From Candidatus Nomurabacteria bacterium CG_4_10_14_0_2_um_filter_30_12 (GTDB taxonomy: Bacteria > Patescibacteriota > Minisyncoccia > Phycocordibacterales > UBA9973): a stretch of 27,103 nucleotides of DNA. Position numbers and translations under genes: made by a program. This document shows, one piece after another, positions 20,996 to 27,103 of this stretch (within the stretch, counting starts at the first letter, position 1; the number at the start of each line of letters is the position of its first letter). The notes beneath the pieces were generated by a model. The model made no database searches. It was not told where the DNA came from and saw only the letters and a list, made by a program, of their open reading frames with translations. The DNA lies in assembly GCA_002792755.1 (NCBI GenBank), contig PFOY01000019.1:1-27103 (forward strand), written 5' to 3'.

Positions 20996-22852
20996 TTATA
21001 AATTTCCGAATATATTCTCTAATAGTTTTTTAAACCAATTCTTTTTTATAGTTTGATTGTTTATTATCTTTGTATTATCAAAAGCAGAAATTGCTGTTGA
21101 TATATTTTGATTTGCTATTTTTTTTGTTTTTTGTGTGGGTGTTTTTGATACTTTATTTATTTTTTCTTCTAACACATTTTTTTCTTCTACTATTATTGTG
21201 TTTATTGGTTTTTCGAATTTTTGCATTATTTGATTCCATGTTTTATTAGACAATGCTGTAACGACATAAGCTGTTTCCCATATTTTGTTTTTTATGTTTA
21301 TATTTTCTTCTGTTGATGAATTTTTCTCTATATCAGTAATGTCTTGATTTTTTATTAGATAATCTATCGGTGTATTGTTATTTTTAATCCACTCTTCTGG
21401 TTTTTCAGATAATGCTAATATCCCTTGTATTGTCCAAGCAGTTGAAAAAATGTTGCCAAAACCGCCATCATCTTTTTGGTTTTGTTTTAAAAATTCTTTT
21501 GCTCTTGCAAGAGCAATATTTATTTCTTCATTGGGTTGATATAGAGATAGAGCTTGTATCGCAGCACTAGTCATATCTACAGATTCATCCCAAGATCCAT
21601 TTTCTTTTTGTTTGGACAGTATAAATGTAATTGTATTATTAATTATGTCTTCTTCTTTTGTATATCCAGAATTATTTAAGACTATTAAAGCAAAGATATC
21701 ATCATTATCTTTTTCTAAATCTCCAAATTGTTTTCCATCAAAATTATCTACTATTTTTTTTATATAGTTTTCACCATTAGTATTGTATGGATTTAATCCT
21801 AAAGACATTAAAGCCATTGTATGTCTTTCAAAATCAGTTAAAAATGTGCTTAAAGTTTTAAATTCTTCAAAATATTTTATAAGTTTAATAATAGATGTTG
21901 TTTTAATATCTTGATTTTCTTTTGAAGCGATAGAAATAGCTGTCCAATCAGTGTATATATCTTCACCAAAAGATCCATTTTCTTTTTGTTTTAAGATTAA
22001 AAAATCAAAAGCTTTTTTGAAATCAAATTCTTTTTTTGTATCAGGTTTTATTACAGGAAGTGGAACATAATATGATCCTCCACTACTTACACTACCTCCA
22101 CCACCAATCATAATTATTGGTTCTGGAGATTTAGTTACTGTTAAAGTTTCAGTTGGAAAATAAAAATCTTCTTTAATTCCAACATTATATAAACCTTCAG
22201 GTATTAATGAAAAGGTGGCTTTACCATTTCCATCAACTATATTTGTTAATATTTCAATAGGTGACCAAGGGTTGTTTGGGTCTGGCTGTGTTATGCCGAT
22301 GATTACGCCAGTTCTTTTTATCCATGAATTATTTTGATAATCATAATCTTCTGTACTTACTATTAGATCTTCGTTTGTTTTTATTTCATTTGAATTTAGT
22401 GTTGTTTTATGCTGTGGACCAAAATATAAATAAACATTTTCTCCACCTGTTAAAATAGTAGAATCCATTCCTGTTTCAGGATAGATATTATTTATTGTAT
22501 ATTGCCAATTATCACATTGATTACCTACTATATCAGTAATACATTTTAAATATAAAGATCCAAAAGAATCATAATATTCTAGATCTGAAATATTAAAATC
22601 TGTACTTAATGTATCTGCATCATTTATTAAAGATAATACACTTTTACTATCTATGTCATGTGGGTTTCCTGTGAAATCGTTTATTGAAATTATTTCAGAA
22701 ATATTAAGTGGAACAATAGAAGAAAAAACAATAGTATCTCCGTCTCTTATTGTTAAATTTATATCAGTCGCATCAGCTTTTGTACTATTTGTGATAGTAG
22801 TTAGTAATATTATTGAAAGTAGTAATGTTATAAATATATTTTTTATTTTCAT
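20996..22852 (-). CDS. Exported transcobalamin/intrinsic-factor-like protein (DUF4430 + alpha/alpha toroid)
   Basis: This is a 618-residue protein. Residues 1-26 are a signal peptide. Residues about 30-146 form a DUF4430-like domain (NWQYTINNIYPETGMD, ENVYLYFG) with Cys104 and Cys113, which may form a disulfide. Residues about 180-240 are a beta-sandwich-like carboxypeptidase-regulatory stretch (NGKATFSLIPEGLYNVGI), followed by a Gly/Ser linker. Residues about 276-540 are repeats of the prenyltransferase/terpenoid toroid type: FLILKQKENGSFG (284), FILSKQKENGSWD (410) and FLKQNQKDDGGFG (454), each followed by a helix of the TDWTAISIAS kind. Intrinsic factor and transcobalamin join the same two modules, toroid and DUF4430-like beta domain. 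It is the second gene of the operon under the cobalamin riboswitch, 8 nt after the first. Extracellular B12 binding is inferred. Confidence 0.75.
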   Translation of the reverse strand: MKIKNIFITLLLSIILLTTITNSTKADATDINLTIRDGDTIVFSSIVPLNISEIISINDFTGNPHDIDSKSVLSLINDADTLSTDFNISDLEYYDSFGSLYLKCITDIVGNQCDNWQYTINNIYPETGMDSTILTGGENVYLYFGPQHKTTLNSNEIKTNEDLIVSTEDYDYQNNSWIKRTGVIIGITQPDPNNPWSPIEILTNIVDGNGKATFSLIPEGLYNVGIKEDFYFPTETLTVTKSPEPIIMIGGGGSVSSGGSYYVPLPVIKPDTKKEFDFKKAFDFLILKQKENGSFGEDIYTDWTAISIASKENQDIKTTSIIKLIKYFEEFKTLSTFLTDFERHTMALMSLGLNPYNTNGENYIKKIVDNFDGKQFGDLEKDNDDIFALIVLNNSGYTKEEDIINNTITFILSKQKENGSWDESVDMTSAAIQALSLYQPNEEINIALARAKEFLKQNQKDDGGFGNIFSTAWTIQGILALSEKPEEWIKNNNTPIDYLIKNQDITDIEKNSSTEENINIKNKIWETAYVVTALSNKTWNQIMQKFEKPINTIIVEEKNVLEEKINKVSKTPTQKTKKIANQNISTAISAFDNTKIINNQTIKKNWFKKLLENIFGNL

Positions 22853-22860
22853 TTCTTTGT

Positions 22861-23334
22861 TTATATTTTTTCTAATTTCCAGGATACGACATCTCCGGGA
22901 TTTATTTTATAATCTGATATTCCAATATTAGCTTTTTTATTATTTACATAATAAATCCAATATTTTTCATTATTTGGTTTTATTCCATTTATTTCTTCGA
23001 TTAATTTTCCCATACCAGAATAAGTTTTATCTTTAAAATTTATTTTACCTTCCTTTTTTAATTTATTCATGAAATCGTAGATGCTTATTTCTTTTTCAGT
23101 TTCGCTTTCATATTTTATTCCATTTATTTCTAATATGGTTTTTAGAGTTGTAAAATCTTCTTTTAATATTGAGTTTATTTTTTTATTTTTTTGTATTTTA
23201 TTTGTTTCGGTATATTTTTGTATATTATCTATATTTTGTGGTGTATTATTTTCTTTTAGAATTATTTTTAAGGTTAAAAAGAATATACTTAAAAATATTA
23301 TTACTCCTATTATTATTTTTATTTTTTTATTCAT
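22861..23334 (-). CDS. Membrane-anchored DUF4430 (cobalamin-binding-like) protein
   Basis: A 157-residue protein when started at the ATG at 23334 (MNKKIKIIIG). An open frame extends 29 codons further upstream to 23421 but crosses the terminator and riboswitch tail, so it is not coding. Residues 5-23 are a membrane anchor, followed by a Lys/Asn-rich linker. Residues about 80-157 are DUF4430, with GMGKLIEEINGI, YWIYYVNNKKANIGIS and YKINPGDVVSWKLEKI. DUF4430 corresponds to the beta domain that caps cobalamin in transcobalamin-type proteins. The gene starts 17 nt after the terminator hairpin of the riboswitch and is followed 8 nt later by the toroid protein. Together they look like a two-piece B12-capture system. 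The binding itself is inferred. Confidence 0.75.
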   Translation of the reverse strand: MNKKIKIIIGVIIFLSIFFLTLKIILKENNTPQNIDNIQKYTETNKIQKNKKINSILKEDFTTLKTILEINGIKYESETEKEISIYDFMNKLKKEGKINFKDKTYSGMGKLIEEINGIKPNNEKYWIYYVNNKKANIGISDYKINPGDVVSWKLEKI

Positions 23335-23350
23335 ATAATTAATTTGGCAT

Positions 23351-23377
23351 AAAAAAATTCTGCTATTAGCAGAATTT
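23351..23377 (-). terminator. Riboswitch-associated intrinsic terminator
   Basis: On the minus strand AAATTCTGCT-AAT-AGCAGAATTT is a perfect 10-bp stem with a 3-nt loop (23355-23377), followed by a run of T giving seven Ts in all. It lies between the aptamer and the start codon at 23334. The element TTCTGCT of its 5' arm can instead pair with AGCAGGA (23403-23409 on the plus-strand numbering), which would act as an antiterminator. Confidence 0.8.
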
Positions 23378-23419
23378 GTGAGTCCTTCAAAAAAGAAGGA
23401 TATCCTGCTCGGGAAAAAC

Positions 23420-23520
23420 AAAATGATTGGTATTCGGACTTGTTCCTTCTCCGACCGAGGTCGGAGGGACTTACCGTAGCGGCACTGTACTGGAATCTAA
23501 CCAGTTTCCCCAAACATTTT
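23420..23520 (-). promoter_or_regulatory. Cobalamin (B12) riboswitch, compact form
   Basis: Read on the minus strand. P1 is AAAATG (23520-23515) paired with CATTTT (23425-23420). GGGGAAACTGG (23511-23501) pairs through ACTGG with CCAGT (23493-23489). The B12-box-like GCCGCTACGGTAAG is at 23483-23470, a perfect 8-bp hairpin CTCCGACC/GGTCGGAG at 23466-23449, and the 3' conserved GTCCGAATACC at 23439-23429. The order and motifs follow the RF00174 core. The peripheral P8-P12 extension of long class-I forms has no room in 101 nt, so it resembles the short class. It controls the DUF4430 and transcobalamin-like genes. Confidence 0.85.
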
Positions 23521-23545
23521 CTATAACTTTTTAATGAACTTCTTT

Positions 23546-23573
23546 AGTTTATGCTTTTTTAAGAATCTGTCAA
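23546..23573 (-). promoter_or_regulatory. Promoter of the B12 riboswitch operon
   Basis: On the minus strand a perfect -35 TTGACA (23573-23568), a 16-nt spacer and a -10 TAAACT (23551-23546) would start the RNA near 23539, just before the aptamer at 23520. Unlike most promoters in the window it has a clear -35 and a long leader. Confidence 0.6.
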
Positions 23574-23603
23574 TTTTAATTGTGGATAATGAAATTTTAA
23601 AAA

Positions 23604-23612
23604 TGATATAAT
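23604..23612 (+). promoter_or_regulatory. Extended -10 (TGATATAAT) of the nucleotidyltransferase gene
   Basis: A perfect TGATATAAT with 11 nt to the ATG at 23624. It is divergent from the riboswitch promoter about 30 bp away. Confidence 0.55.
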
Positions 23613-23623
23613 ATATTATATTT

Positions 23624-24055
23624 ATGATAATAAAACAAACAAAAATAATGGTATTTGGTACATTTGATGGATTACATAAGGGGCATTTTAATTTTTTTAA
23701 ACAGGCTAAAAACTTCATAAAGAATTCATTTTTAATTGTTTCAATAGCAAGGGATAAAAATGTTCTTAGAATAAAGAAATACAGACCTTTACTAAGGGAG
23801 AAAGAAAGACTTGCTTTAGTGAAGAGATGTGACCTTGTAGATAAAGTAATATTAGCTGGTAAAGTCAATTATTTAGCTCATATTTTAAAGGAAAAACCAG
23901 ATATTATTGCTTTAGGATATGATCAAAAATCATATGTTAAAGATCTTAAAAAAGATTTAAAAAATAAAGGTATTTTAATAAAAATTATACGTCTTAAACC
24001 TTATAAAAAAAAGATATATAAAAATCACTTGATAAATAAAAAAAAATTAATATAA
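23624..24055 (+). CDS. Cytidylyltransferase-fold nucleotidyltransferase, RibL-type FAD synthetase-like
   Basis: A 143-residue protein. The nucleotidyltransferase signature GTFDGLHKGHFNFFKQAK is at about 12-29, with the catalytic HxGH at 18-21. IVSIARDKNVLRIKK, RPLLREKERLALVKRCDLVDKV and the late block PDIIALGYDQKSY follow. The last block and the EKERL..V...D segment fit archaeal RibL FAD synthetases and their bacterial relatives better than TagD glycerol-3-phosphate cytidylyltransferases. It would make FAD from FMN and ATP, useful for the NDH-2, FNR and ApbE flavoproteins in this window. The very basic C terminus is unexplained. A TagD-like role cannot be excluded from sequence alone. Confidence 0.72.
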   Translation: MIIKQTKIMVFGTFDGLHKGHFNFFKQAKNFIKNSFLIVSIARDKNVLRIKKYRPLLREKERLALVKRCDLVDKVILAGKVNYLAHILKEKPDIIALGYDQKSYVKDLKKDLKNKGILIKIIRLKPYKKKIYKNHLINKKKLI

Positions 24056-24091
24056 TTTTATATTATAAATAATTAATCTTTTAAATTATAT

Positions 24092-25402
24092 ATGCAAGAA
24101 ATAAATATAATAAAAACCATAAAAAAAATATTTTTAAATAGGAGATTTTTCTATACATTTTTAATAAGTTTAATTTCTATTGTTGTTATCATTATTATTT
24201 GTCTAGGTTTTGTTTGGTATTATCGTGCAAATATTTTTGATTATTTTGCAAAAGAATATTTACAGGAGGTTCAAAATCCAAACAATACATTTGGAAATGA
24301 AGAAAAATTAACTACAGAAAAAATTATAGAAAAACAAGCTATCTTTTCACAAGAATCTTTTGTCGTAGATACTGTAAAGAAAACTAATCCAGCTGTTGTT
24401 TCTATAATTATTAGTAAAAATGTTCCTAAATATGAAGCTTATATTGATCCTAATCAACAACAAAATCCATTTGGAAATATGTTTCCTGATTTTTTCTTTA
24501 ATGTTCCACAATATCGTCAGAATGGTACAGAAAAAAAGAATATTGGTGGAGGTTCAGGATTCTTTGTATCTAGTGAAGGGTTAATTGTTACTAATAAACA
24601 CGTAGTTGATCAAAAAGATGTTGATTATACAGTTTTTACAAATGATGGTAAAAAACATATAGCTACAGTCGTAGCACGTGATCCAGTACTTGATATTGCT
24701 CTTATAAAAATAACAGGTTTTAATTTTCCATATCTTTCTTTAGGTAATTCAGATTCTTTACAGGTCGGACAAAGTGTCATAGCTATAGGTAATGCACTTG
24801 GAGAATATAGAAACACTGTTTCTGTCGGTGTGATTTCTGGTCTTGCTCGTTCTGTGACGGCTGGAGATTCTTTTGGAAATACAGAATTATTAGATCATGT
24901 TATACAAACTGATGCTGCGATTAATCCTGGGAATTCTGGTGGCCCATTACTTGATTTATCAGGAAGAGTAATTGGTGTAAATGTCGCAATAGCACAAGGA
25001 TCTCAAAATGTCGGTTTTGCTCTTCCTGTAAATAGTATAAAAAGTGCAATTGAATCGGTAAAAACAACAGGGAAAATAGTACGACCATATTTAGGAATTA
25101 GATATGTTGCAATTAATATTGAAATGAGAGATAAGAATAATTTATCAGTTGATTATGGTGTACTTGTAAAAGCAGGAGCTAATCAAAATGAACTTGCTGT
25201 AATTCCTGGAAGTCCTGCTGATAAAGCTGGAATAGTAGAGAATGATATAGTCCTAGAAGTTGATGGTGTGAAATTAGATGGCAAGACAACGTTGGCATCT
25301 TTAATTAGACAGAAAAATATTGGTAGTATTATTAATTTAAAAATTTTACACAAAGGTGTAGAAAAAAATATTGGTGTGACACTTGAAGCAGCAAAAGATT
25401 AA
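24092..25402 (+). CDS. htrA: HtrA/DegP-type membrane-anchored serine protease
   Basis: A 436-residue protease. The N-terminal membrane helix is at about 19-43, followed by a low-complexity Gln/Asn/Pro linker. The trypsin-like domain has GGGSGFFVSSEGLIVTNKHVV (His170), DIALIKI (Asp201) and the nucleophile block DAAINPGNSGGPLL (Ser282), so the triad is complete. One PDZ domain follows at about 335-430 (PYLGIRYV, GSPADKAGIVENDIVLEVDG). Such enzymes degrade or refold damaged exported proteins on the outer face of the membrane. With a single PDZ domain it is closer to DegS/HtrA of Gram-positive bacteria than to DegP. Confidence 0.92.
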   Translation: MQEINIIKTIKKIFLNRRFFYTFLISLISIVVIIIICLGFVWYYRANIFDYFAKEYLQEVQNPNNTFGNEEKLTTEKIIEKQAIFSQESFVVDTVKKTNPAVVSIIISKNVPKYEAYIDPNQQQNPFGNMFPDFFFNVPQYRQNGTEKKNIGGGSGFFVSSEGLIVTNKHVVDQKDVDYTVFTNDGKKHIATVVARDPVLDIALIKITGFNFPYLSLGNSDSLQVGQSVIAIGNALGEYRNTVSVGVISGLARSVTAGDSFGNTELLDHVIQTDAAINPGNSGGPLLDLSGRVIGVNVAIAQGSQNVGFALPVNSIKSAIESVKTTGKIVRPYLGIRYVAINIEMRDKNNLSVDYGVLVKAGANQNELAVIPGSPADKAGIVENDIVLEVDGVKLDGKTTLASLIRQKNIGSIINLKILHKGVEKNIGVTLEAAKD

Positions 25403-25430
25403 AAATTACTTAAACACTAAACACCACAGC

Positions 25431-25447
25431 CAAACGCCAGGCGTTTG
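25431..25447. repeat. REP palindrome upstream of RAYT
   Basis: CAAACGCC-A-GGCGTTTG, 8-bp perfect arms around one base. It lies 40 nt before the RAYT start and shares the core ACGCCAGGCGT with the palindromes at 25758 and 26184. Confidence 0.75.
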
Positions 25448-25474
25448 ATATTAGTATATATGTATTAAGTTTAG

Positions 25475-25480
25475 TATGAT
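25475..25480 (+). promoter_or_regulatory. -10 box (TATGAT) of the RAYT gene
   Basis: TATGAT with 6 nt to the ATG at 25487. Confidence 0.4.
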
Positions 25481-25486
25481 AAAGAT

Positions 25487-26182
25487 ATGCCTATTCGGGA
25501 AACTGATTTTATTGAAGGTGAATATTATCATTTATACAATCGTGGTAATAGTAAACAGAAAATTTTTTTGGATGATAAAGATAAAAATAGATTTTTAAAA
25601 CTTCTATATCTTTGTAATTCAAAAAATAACATTAATTTTAGAGAAGATATTGTAAAAAAAAGAATTGATGCTTGGGATTTTAAAAAGGGGAAATCTATTG
25701 TAGATATAGGTGCTTGGGTTTTAATGCCAAATCATTTTCATTTATATATTACACCAAAGCCAAACGCCAGGCGTTTGGCTGGTAATTCTGTAACTTATTT
25801 TATGCACAGAGTTTTGACAGCCTATTCAAAATATTTTAATGCTAGATATAAAAGAACAGGATCTTTATTTGAAGGTAAATTTAAGTCTATACATGTAAAT
25901 AAAGATACACAGGCAAAATATTTATTTTCATATATTCATTTAAACCCATTGAAATTAGTTGATTCTAATTGGAATAAAAATAGAAGCAAAGCTTCCATTT
26001 TGAAATTCATAATTTTTTTGGATTCTTATAAGTGGAGTAGTTATCTTGATTATATGGAAATTATTCGTTCTGAGAATAAGATACTTGATAGAATTGATTT
26101 TATAGATTATTTTGAAACTAAAAAATCTTTTCAAAAAGAAATTTTTGAATGGATAAAGATTAAAATAGAAGAAGAGAATTAA
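25487..26182 (+). CDS. REP-associated tyrosine transposase (RAYT, IS200-like Y1 family)
   Basis: A 231-residue single-strand transposase. The HUH motif is MPNHFHLYI with His83 and His85. The probable nucleophile Tyr149 is in LFSYIHLNPLKL, and RVLTAYSKYFN and RTGSLFEGKFKSIHV are typical RAYT blocks. RAYTs bind and move REP palindromes and are usually single-copy domesticated elements. REP palindromes lie 40 nt upstream, 1 nt downstream of the stop, and inside the gene at 25758-25780. The inner copy encodes KPNARRLA (residues 91-98) in the segment between HFH and the YFMHR helix. That segment looks longer than in other RAYTs I know of, so the inner REP may be an in-frame insertion. Confidence 0.9.
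   Translation: MPIRETDFIEGEYYHLYNRGNSKQKIFLDDKDKNRFLKLLYLCNSKNNINFREDIVKKRIDAWDFKKGKSIVDIGAWVLMPNHFHLYITPKPNARRLAGNSVTYFMHRVLTAYSKYFNARYKRTGSLFEGKFKSIHVNKDTQAKYLFSYIHLNPLKLVDSNWNKNRSKASILKFIIFLDSYKWSSYLDYMEIIRSENKILDRIDFIDYFETKKSFQKEIFEWIKIKIEEEN
25758..25780. repeat. REP palindrome inside the RAYT coding region
   Basis: AGCCAAACGCC-A-GGCGTTTGGCT, 11-bp perfect arms around one base, the longest of the three copies. It is in frame and adds no stop codon. Confidence 0.85.
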
Positions 26183-26183
26183 G

Positions 26184-26200
26184 CGAACGCCAGGCGTCCG
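26184..26200. repeat. REP palindrome downstream of RAYT, may act as terminator
   Basis: CGAACGCC-A-GGCGTCCG with one A-C mismatch in the arms, starting 1 nt after the RAYT stop codon and followed by TTTTT (26201-26205). The T run means that it could also end RAYT transcription. Confidence 0.65.
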
Positions 26201-26243
26201 TTTTTGTCTGTTTTCTCGTTTAATATTTATAAAATTTTAACTT

Positions 26244-26252
26244 TGGTATAAT
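26244..26252 (+). promoter_or_regulatory. Extended -10 (TGGTATAAT) of the C39-like pseudogene
   Basis: TGn plus a perfect TATAAT with 6 nt to the ATG at 26259. The promoter is intact although the gene behind it is broken. Confidence 0.5.
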
Positions 26253-26258
26253 AAAAAT

Positions 26259-26898
26259 ATGATTAATTATAATGTTTCTTTTTTCAAACATACGTGAGGG
26301 TATTCATTATTTTCAGGCTGTATTAAAAATGGTTTTGAAATATTTTTTATCAAATAAAAGATATTCTTTTGAGGAACTTGATAAAAAAACTGCAAAAGTA
26401 AAAGGTCTTTGGATGTGGTTAATGGCGAGTCTTATATGGTTGAATAGAAGAGGTTTTGAAATTAAAAATATAGGAATGTTTGATTATTAAAAGTTTGGTA
26501 AAGAAGGTGAAACATATTTAATTGATTTTTATAGTAAAGAAATTAGAGAAACATAAATTACTCATAGTAAAATATTTTAAGAAATTAAGTATGCAAAAAG
26601 TTTTGTAGAAGAAATTTATATAGAAAAAAAGATCACAGAAATAAAAGAAATAATAAATTTTTTAGATAATGAATATTTAGTTATGTGTGTTATAAATTCA
26701 CAAATATTAAATAATTTACCTGGTTATTCTAGGCATTTTGTACTTGTTAAGGGCTATGAAAAGGATTCCTTAATTACCCATGATACTTGTTTACCAAAGC
26801 AAGAAAATAGAAAAGTATCCTTTGATCTTTTTGAGAAAAGCTGGGTGTATCCAAATTGAAATGCTAGAATTCTTGTATTTTTAAAAATTAAATAAATA
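26259..26898 (+). pseudogene. Decayed C39-like (papain-fold) peptidase
   Basis: From ATG 26259 the frame reads MINYNVSFFKHT and meets a TGA at 26295. A +1 frameshift there restores homology as REGIHYFQAVLKMVLKYFLS. The rest stays in one frame but has stops: TAA after MFDY (26488), TAA after KEIRET (26554), TAA after SKIF (26578) and TGA after SWVYPN. The family-like blocks are still readable: SFEELDKKTAKVKGLWMW, YSRHFVLVKGYEKDSLITHD and RKVSFDLFEKSW. The position of the catalytic Cys (HCFQA in intact relatives as I recall them) is Tyr here, while the His in RHFVLVKGY remains. The gene cannot make a full protein. It is a recent-looking pseudogene with several lesions. Confidence 0.75.
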
Positions 26899-26943
26899 AA
26901 AATTTAAATACTTTTAGAAAAATTATGGTAGATTTATTGTTTT

Positions 26944-27103
26944 TTATAAAATCAAACTCAATATTTCATAAAAAGCTCCTGCTAAAAAAAATGCCATAAT
27001 CAAAAAGCTTACCCATTTTTTCATTTTTAATTCATATTCAGGATTTCTATCTCCTTTTGTTTTTGCTTTTTGCCAAACGAGTATCAAAAAAATAGAATCA
27101 ATA
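26944..27103 (-). CDS. C-terminal part of a membrane protein (cut by window edge)
   Basis: On the minus strand an open frame enters from the right edge and ends at the TAA at 26946-26944. It reads about 52 residues, including a hydrophobic piece at the edge (IDSIFLILVW), a charged stretch (KAKTKGDRNPEYELKMKKW) and a last membrane helix (VSFLIMAFFLAGAFYEILS). No family can be named from this fragment, and the start lies outside the window. Confidence 0.5.
   Translation of the reverse strand, partial: IDSIFLILVWQKAKTKGDRNPEYELKMKKWVSFLIMAFFLAGAFYEILSLIL

Noticed and set aside
22653..22931. Plus-strand ORF opposite the transcobalamin-like gene
   Set aside because: It is a shadow of two well-supported minus-strand genes and has no domain of its own.
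22861..23421. Longer start for the DUF4430 gene at 23421
   Set aside because: The extra 29 residues would be encoded by the terminator hairpin and T tract. The ATG at 23334 gives a normal membrane anchor start.
23331..23513. Minus-strand ORF over the riboswitch region
   Set aside because: It lies entirely within the cobalamin riboswitch, terminator and leader; the sequence is explained by RNA structure.
25431..26200. CRISPR array
   Set aside because: The three similar palindromes are hundreds of bases apart and flank or interrupt a transposase, which is the REP/RAYT pattern and not a repeat-spacer array.
26259..26898. Recoding of TAA/TGA stops in the C39-like gene
   Set aside because: The gene also has a frameshift and a lost catalytic Cys, and other genes in the window use TAA and TGA as normal stops.

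Overview
The window is an AT-rich bacterial chromosome segment that reads best as a Candidate Phyla Radiation (Patescibacteria, probably Parcubacteria-like) genome; this is inferred, not shown by any rRNA. The reasons are short reduced enzymes (a 344-residue G6PDH, a 301-residue 6PGDH), several small one-TM proteins of a type common in such genomes, DUF4430, C39-like and TMEM175 families, an archaeal RibL-like nucleotidyltransferase, and a lack of consistent Shine-Dalgarno sequences. TGA is used as a real stop (genes ending at 8548, 9246 and 18628), which argues against genetic code 25. A strong recurring pattern is a -10 box, often an extended TGnTATAAT, placed only about 6-8 nt before the start codon. 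This implies that many transcripts are leaderless.

Layout. 126-2446: a lycopene-cyclase-domain protein (-), tRNA-Gln(CTG), a small broken ORF and a bactofilin-like repeat membrane protein (-). 2576-5243: a DUF2231 membrane protein and type II NADH dehydrogenase (+), then a three-gene minus-strand unit of a 56-residue rubredoxin and two small exported proteins. 5325-9246: an OmpR/EnvZ-type two-component pair (-), divergent from an ApbE / ferric-reductase-like / FNR-type flavin reductase operon joined by ATGA overlaps. 9294-11901: an oxidative pentose phosphate operon (pgl-gnd-zwf), a likely NADPH source for the reductases next to it. 11938-15168: two large single-TM surface proteins. 15285-19223: a thiol-disulfide region (CcdA-like, two paralogous CPHC thioredoxin-like proteins, DsbB/BdbC) interleaved with TMEM175, an undecaprenol/diacylglycerol kinase and small conserved proteins. 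19255-20994: small conserved proteins, DUF167, a transglutaminase-like protein and DoxX. 20996-23573 (-): a promoter, a compact cobalamin riboswitch, an intrinsic terminator, and two exported proteins that resemble the two halves of intrinsic factor/transcobalamin. 23624-25402: RibL-like nucleotidyltransferase and HtrA protease. 25431-26200: a REP-associated tyrosine transposase (RAYT) with its palindrome upstream, downstream and inside the gene. 26259-26898: a decayed C39-like peptidase pseudogene. 26944-27103: the 3' end of a membrane protein gene.

Most notable are (1) the B12-riboswitch-controlled transcobalamin-like operon; (2) two homologous 77-nt hairpin leaders at 17681 and 18165, each ending exactly at the start codon of an unrelated gene and each overlapping a small leader ORF; (3) the RAYT gene carrying its own REP palindrome in frame; (4) a 100-nt hairpin at 15988-16087 with a GC-rich tip; and (5) the leaderless promoter layout. 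Bases 1-125 hold no gene that I can see. No intergenic stretch exceeds 300 bases apart from the pseudogene remnant at the right end.
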